This document shows positions 60,226 through 64,000 of a DNA stretch of 64,000 bases, in pieces. The stretch spans positions 1 through 64,000 of the forward strand of contig JADIYP010000004.1 in assembly GCA_016705235.1 (NCBI GenBank), given 5' to 3'. A model generated the notes under the pieces. That model worked only from the letters and a program-made list of their open reading frames with translations, did no database searches and was not told the origin of the DNA. The position numbers and the translations under genes are program-made. How positions within the stretch are numbered: position 1 is the stretch's first letter; the number at the start of each line of letters is the position of its first letter. Source of the DNA: Candidatus Leptovillus affinis (lineage in GTDB: Bacteria; Chloroflexota; Anaerolineae; Promineifilales; Promineifilaceae).

Positions 60226-60307
60226 GGCAGCATCACACAATTTTATTGTGGCTTATATCAATAATTTGTATACGAGCATAAAATTTTTTAGTTAATGTTA
60301 CCCACCC

Positions 60308-60341
60308 AAAACCCCAAGGGTTTTGTTAACCCTTGGGGTTT
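60308..60341. repeat. Hairpin repeat in the leader of the DUF2089 operon
   Basis: AAAACCCCAAGGGTT and TTAACCCTTGGGGTTT form a perfect stem around a short loop. The stretch 60047-60467 holds no gene, only this repeat, the promoter and AT-rich DNA. Confidence 0.7.
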
Positions 60342-60467
60342 CGACCAGAGGAATCGTGTAACAAGAGCAATTAGGTTTCAATCCGGGCCAATCGCGCCCG
60401 GTAACATTTGTCTAGACAACAAAGAAACACGCGCCCAGGCGCGCCCATTCTGGAGGAAAAAGCGTTC

Positions 60468-60848
60468 ATGAACCCTGTTATCGGTCAATGTCCCATCTGC
60501 AACGACACCCTTACCGTCACGCGTCTGCACTGCCGGACCTGCGACACCACCATCGAAGGACATTTTACGCTGGGTCGATTGTACGAACTCTCGGCCGAGC
60601 AGTTGAATTTTGTAGAACTCTTCATCCGCTGCGAAGGCAAAATCAACCGTGTGGAACAAGAGTTAGGCATGTCTTATCCGGCCGTACGCGCCCGCCTCAC
60701 GGAAGTCATCGAAGCGATGGGCTACGAAGTAGGCGAACCGGAACGCACGCCCATGTCCGAAGGAACCCGCCGCGAAATTCTGGCTGAAGTCAGCGCGGGA
60801 ACCCTCTCCGCCGACGAAGCCCTGCAAATTTTGCGCGGCGGCTCTTGA
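60468..60848 (+). CDS. DUF2089 zinc-ribbon/HTH regulator
   Basis: 126 residues. An N-terminal zinc ribbon (CPICNDTLTVTRLHCRTC), then a sigma-factor-like HTH (LSAEQLNFVELFIRCEGKIN, RVEQELGMSYPAVRARLTEV), and a C-terminal SHOCT-like tail EILAEVSAGTLSADEALQIL. Probably a DNA-binding regulator. The start at 60468 follows GGAGGA. It leads a three-gene set whose other members share the same tail motif. Confidence 0.85.
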   Translation: MNPVIGQCPICNDTLTVTRLHCRTCDTTIEGHFTLGRLYELSAEQLNFVELFIRCEGKINRVEQELGMSYPAVRARLTEVIEAMGYEVGEPERTPMSEGTRREILAEVSAGTLSADEALQILRGGS

Positions 60849-61006
60849 ACAAATTGGAAACACTCGAAAGGTTTGTTTAAACCCTTTGGGTCTGTATCGT
60901 CACCAAATAATTTACAAACGGATCAAGGGCTGGGCATCAACCGGGGTCAATTTCTACCCCTGAATCAACCAGCCAACCAACCATCTACTTAAAAATGGAG
61001 GCAATC

Positions 61007-61456
61007 ATGTCTACAACCAATCGCAAAGAAATTTTAGATCTTCTGGCCAGCGGCAAAATTTCCGCCGAAGAAGCATCCGAACTACTCAGCGCGCTTTCTA
61101 CCGCGCCGGAAGCGCCGGAACCGCCGGAAAAACCGCTGAAAGTGGAAATAGCCGACGCATTTGAAGAGCCATTCGCGCCGCCGACGCCAGAAAAACCACA
61201 GCCTCTTAAGAAAAACGGGCTGCGCTGGTTCCATGTGAATGTGCGCAATTTAGAAACAGGCAAAAGCAAAGTCACCGTCAATATCCCGCTGCCACTGGTG
61301 AATTTTGGCCTCAAAGTGGGCCGTCACTTCTCGCCAGAGCTGGATGGTTTGGACTGGGATGAGCTATCTGGGCTGCTGCAAGAAACCGGGCAAGGGATTT
61401 TGGTGGATGTTCAGGACGAAGAAGGCAACGAACACGTCCGGGTTTACATCGACTAG
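61007..61456 (+). CDS. SHOCT-like-domain protein
   Basis: 149 residues. Starts with KEILDLLASGKISAEEASEL, a SHOCT-like bihelical motif, then a Pro/Glu-rich linker (PEAPEPPEKP, PPTPEKPQP) and a C-terminal beta-rich domain (RWFHVNVRNLETGKSKVTVN, DVQDEEGNEHVRVYID). The start at 61007 has TGGAGG at the right spacing. Similar to the N-terminal part of YvlB/LiaX-like envelope proteins. It lies 12 bases upstream of the DUF4097 gene. Confidence 0.7.
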   Translation: MSTTNRKEILDLLASGKISAEEASELLSALSTAPEAPEPPEKPLKVEIADAFEEPFAPPTPEKPQPLKKNGLRWFHVNVRNLETGKSKVTVNIPLPLVNFGLKVGRHFSPELDGLDWDELSGLLQETGQGILVDVQDEEGNEHVRVYID

Positions 61457-61468
61457 AGGATAATAAAA

Positions 61469-62770
61469 ATGAACAAAGATCGTTTTGAATTGGGGAAAAT
61501 GCCCCGACTATCGATTGAGTGTCATGGTGATCTGGTCATTCGTGGTTGGGCGGAAACGGCCGTGCTCATCCGCTCCGGCCAATACGAAACCCGCGAAGAC
61601 GACAACGGCCTCAACATCACCAGCCACACCGACCTGAAACTAAACGTCCCCCATGAAACAGCCCTGGCCGTTCAGGCCGTTCACGGCGACCTCGTCATCA
61701 AACAAGTCCACGGCGACCTCAGCCTGGGCGACATTTCCGGCGACGCCGTGCTCGCCAGCCTCAGCGGCGCCAAAATGGGCACAATCCACGGCGATTTGTC
61801 CGCAAAACAAATCGACGGCTCATTAAGCGCCGAAACCATTAACGGCGACGCCGTTTGCCGCCAGATAAACAGCCTGAATCTGGAAACCGTCAATGGCGAT
61901 TTGTCCGTACGCCATGCTTCCGGCAGCGTCAGCCTGCAAACAGGCAGCGGCGACTTAAACCTGGAATACATCGACGGCGATGTGAGCGTGCAACAAGGTC
62001 ACCGCGACGTGAACGTGCGCAATGTGGGCGGGCTGCTAACCTTGCAGCAGGTCAGCGGCGATGTGCGGCTGCGCGGCGGTCTGAGCGAAGGGGAGCATGT
62101 CTGTCAGGCGCATGGCGATATTGTGGTGCGCTGGCCAGCGGACGCGCCGGTCAACATTCTAGCCACCGGGTCGGCCATTAAAAACGACCTGCCCCTGGAA
62201 AGTGTCACCGAAGAGAATGGCGCACTCACCGGCAGCATTGGCGCGGGCAAAACACATCTGAAGCTGTCGGCAAACGGCCGTATCCTCCTCAAAGAATTCC
62301 GCCTGGTAAAAGAAGAATGGGACGCCGAAACCGACGAAGACTTCGCTTTCGACTTTTCTTTCGACTTCAACAACCTGGGCGAACGCATCAGCCGCGAAGT
62401 CGAAGCGCAAATCGGGCGCATCTCTTCTGGCTTAGAAGCCCAATTTGGCGCCGACTTTGCCCAAAAACTAACCGAAAAAATCTCGCAGCAAACGGAAAAA
62501 GCCGCCGCCAAAGCGGAAAGGGCCGCTGAACGCGCCCAGCGACAGGCCGAACGGGCTGCCGAACGCGCCCAACGACAGGCCGAACAGCAGATGCGTCGGC
62601 AGTCTAAATGGGCCACGCCGCCCACGCCGCCTAAACCACCCAAGCCGCCCAAACCGCAGGCGTCTCAGCAAGCCACGCCCGAAGAGCAGCTAAAAATCCT
62701 TAAAATGGTTGAACAGGGCATCATCACGCCCGAAGAGGCCAACACCTTACTGGAAGCCATCGAAGGATAA
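61469..62770 (+). CDS. DUF4097 beta-solenoid protein with coiled coil and SHOCT-like tail
   Basis: 433 residues. Residues ~10-280 are repeated strand-turn units with HGDL/SGD/NGD turns (VHGDLVIKQVHGDLSLGDIS, IHGDLSAKQIDGSLSAETIN, VNGDLSVRHASGSVSLQTGS), a DUF4097 right-handed solenoid. Residues ~340-380 are a Lys/Arg/Glu/Ala coiled coil (AAERAQRQAERAAERAQRQA), then a Pro/Lys linker and LKILKMVEQGIITPEEANTL. There is no signal peptide. Likely a cytoplasmic or membrane-associated envelope-stress protein like YvlB/LiaX. Confidence 0.82.
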   Translation: MNKDRFELGKMPRLSIECHGDLVIRGWAETAVLIRSGQYETREDDNGLNITSHTDLKLNVPHETALAVQAVHGDLVIKQVHGDLSLGDISGDAVLASLSGAKMGTIHGDLSAKQIDGSLSAETINGDAVCRQINSLNLETVNGDLSVRHASGSVSLQTGSGDLNLEYIDGDVSVQQGHRDVNVRNVGGLLTLQQVSGDVRLRGGLSEGEHVCQAHGDIVVRWPADAPVNILATGSAIKNDLPLESVTEENGALTGSIGAGKTHLKLSANGRILLKEFRLVKEEWDAETDEDFAFDFSFDFNNLGERISREVEAQIGRISSGLEAQFGADFAQKLTEKISQQTEKAAAKAERAAERAQRQAERAAERAQRQAEQQMRRQSKWATPPTPPKPPKPPKPQASQQATPEEQLKILKMVEQGIITPEEANTLLEAIEG

Positions 62771-62781
62771 AAATCAACCGC

Positions 62782-62933
62782 AGACCCTAAGGGTTTGGCC
62801 TCGAGTAATTTTGCTTCATACGCAACAAAACCCTTAGGGTCTTCCGGCGATACCAACCGGCGCATCAATACAGACCCTAAGGGTTTGGCTTCGAGTAATT
62901 TTGCTGCATACGCAACAAAACCCTTAGGGTCTT
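62782..62933. repeat. Two tandem copies of the AGACCCTAAGGGTTTG hairpin
   Basis: Copies at 62782-62843 and 62872-62933 (90-bp period), each AGACCCTAAGGGTTTG, loop with TCGAGTAATTTTGC, CAAAACCCTTAGGGTCTT. The second ends in CTTG rather than a T-run. The loop resembles the one at 18303. Between the DUF4097 and GNAT genes; no gene in 62771-63020. Confidence 0.8.
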
Positions 62934-63020
62934 GCGACAATACCATTGGCACACTGACCCATCTGAAAACATTCTAACCGTTCTTACAGGAGGTTGTTCC
63001 TACGATTTGAGGTAAAATCA

Positions 63021-64000
63021 ATGACCATGGTCATTACCATTCCTGCGCCGTCGCGGGCAACCAATGGACCGCGACCGATTAATTTAAATAAAGACATTCC
63101 TCAAGTCTTGGAACTTCTGCAAATCGCCTTTGGCGAATCATTAGATGCAGAAGGACGCCGCGCGCTGCAAGGCTATTATGCGCCCCAAAGCCAGATGCAG
63201 CCGGCTATTTTATGGCGTCTGAATCCGGCCGCCAGCCGCCTTTCGCAGGGTTATGTGTGGGAAGAAAACGGCCGTGTCGTCGGCAACACCACCCTGCTTA
63301 CCACGCGCTTACACGGCCGTTTCCTCATCGTCAATGTCGCCGTCCACCCAGACTACCGCCGCCGGGGCATTGCCCGGCTGCTCATGCAGGCTGTTACCGA
63401 CAACGTGCGGCAGCGCGGCGGGCGCGAAATCCTCTTGCAAGTGGACCACAACAACAGCCACGCCCTTGACCTCTACACCGACCTGGGTTATGCCAATCTC
63501 GGCGCTATGACCACCTGGACGGCCGTTGCCGGCCGCGTCCACGCCCTGGAAAACCCCTCCACCATCCCCATCCGCGAACTACGCGCCAGAGAATGGCACC
63601 AGGCTTACGATCTCGACCGTCTGGCCCTCTCCCCGGACCTCAACTGGCCGGAACCCATCCTGCCCGACACCTACCGGCTGGGCTTCTGGCGACGCGTCGC
63701 CAATTTTACCAATGCCCGCACCGCCGAAACCTGGGTCGCCGCCAGGCATGAAAGGCTGGTCGGCATGGCCAGCATTTGGAGCGAATGGGGCCGCGCCCAC
63801 CAGCTTTTGCTGCGCGTGCAACCGAACTGGATGGGGGAATTGGAACGGCCGTTACTCGCCAAAGCCCTGCGCCGCCTGCCCTACCTGCCCCGCCGCAACA
63901 TCCGCATCGACCATCCGGCCGACGACCAACTGACCAACGACCTGCTGCGCGAAGCAAACTTCAAACCCCAGCGCACACTCATCCACATGCGCCTGGACCT
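63021..64000 (+). CDS. GNAT-family N-acetyltransferase, 3' end outside window
   Basis: The frame opens at ATG 63021 (GAGG upstream) and stays open to the edge, ~326 residues so far. The GNAT acetyl-CoA motif is VAVHPDYRRRGIARLLMQAV (residues ~110-130), preceded by WEENGRVVGNTTLLTTRL and followed by LDLYTDLGYANLGAMTTWTA. A second, weaker GNAT-like half follows (LVGMASIWSEWGRAHQLLLR). The substrate is unknown. Confidence 0.85.
   Translation, partial: MTMVITIPAPSRATNGPRPINLNKDIPQVLELLQIAFGESLDAEGRRALQGYYAPQSQMQPAILWRLNPAASRLSQGYVWEENGRVVGNTTLLTTRLHGRFLIVNVAVHPDYRRRGIARLLMQAVTDNVRQRGGREILLQVDHNNSHALDLYTDLGYANLGAMTTWTAVAGRVHALENPSTIPIRELRAREWHQAYDLDRLALSPDLNWPEPILPDTYRLGFWRRVANFTNARTAETWVAARHERLVGMASIWSEWGRAHQLLLRVQPNWMGELERPLLAKALRRLPYLPRRNIRIDHPADDQLTNDLLREANFKPQRTLIHMRLD

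Noticed and set aside
60047..60467. Small RNA or riboswitch in the AT-rich leader
   Set aside because: A promoter and hairpin repeat are visible, but no known riboswitch consensus could be recognised by eye.

Overview
The window reads as a chromosomal segment of a Chloroflexota bacterium, most likely Anaerolineae-like. This is inferred from protein style: an EF-Tu with an ITIAIAHVEY/GHRDYIKNM switch region, ribosomal protein S12 with an internal insertion, DUF2277, a long TrmB, a secreted protein ending in VYIPLIQQ, and many Pro/Thr-linker surface proteins. GC content is moderately high. The 8-bp palindrome ACGGCCGT recurs throughout, in genes and between them, and the intergenic DNA is full of hairpin repeats.

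Layout. 1-13.7 kb is an accessory region of short operons: a broken secreted repeat protein; a metallo-beta-lactamase/TetR operon under a symmetric operator; a DUF2568 gene between long inverted repeats; and a minus-strand run of RecA-like protein, small protein, family B DNA polymerase, death-like adaptor domain and lycopene cyclase. These are followed by a nucleotidyltransferase pair, a LuxR regulator, a lipoprotein, TrmB and arginase. Nearly every longer gene here is broken by one or more +1/-1 shifts, often in homopolymers or GC-rich runs, while almost none is broken after 13.7 kb. Poor consensus sequence is the simplest explanation.

13.9-29.2 kb carries intact genes: an ABC exporter, a hydrolase, DUF2277, an LLM flavin oxidoreductase, a TIGR04076-like protein, LspA, a double MerR-type regulator, a three-gene ABC-2 exporter, an HU-like protein, an ADP-forming acyl-CoA synthetase, an SH3 protein and a YabN/MazG fusion. 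Repeat arrays lie at 23.2-23.5 and 24.3-24.5 kb.

29.2-50.6 kb, minus strand, is one ribosomal super-operon of 36 genes running rpsL-rpsG-fusA-tuf-S10-spc-alpha-rplQ-truA-rplM-rpsI. It starts at a TTGACA/TAGAAT promoter near 50.54 kb and stops at a clear intrinsic terminator at 29.2 kb. The usual map and infA are absent between adk and rpmJ. rpoB lies upstream as a separate unit with its own consensus promoter and no rpoC next to it.

54.8-64 kb holds a GT4 glycosyltransferase, a TyrA-like dehydrogenase, HD and M50 proteins, a leaderless DUF951/GT2 operon, an envelope-stress-like operon (DUF2089, SHOCT-like, DUF4097) and a GNAT acetyltransferase that runs off the end.
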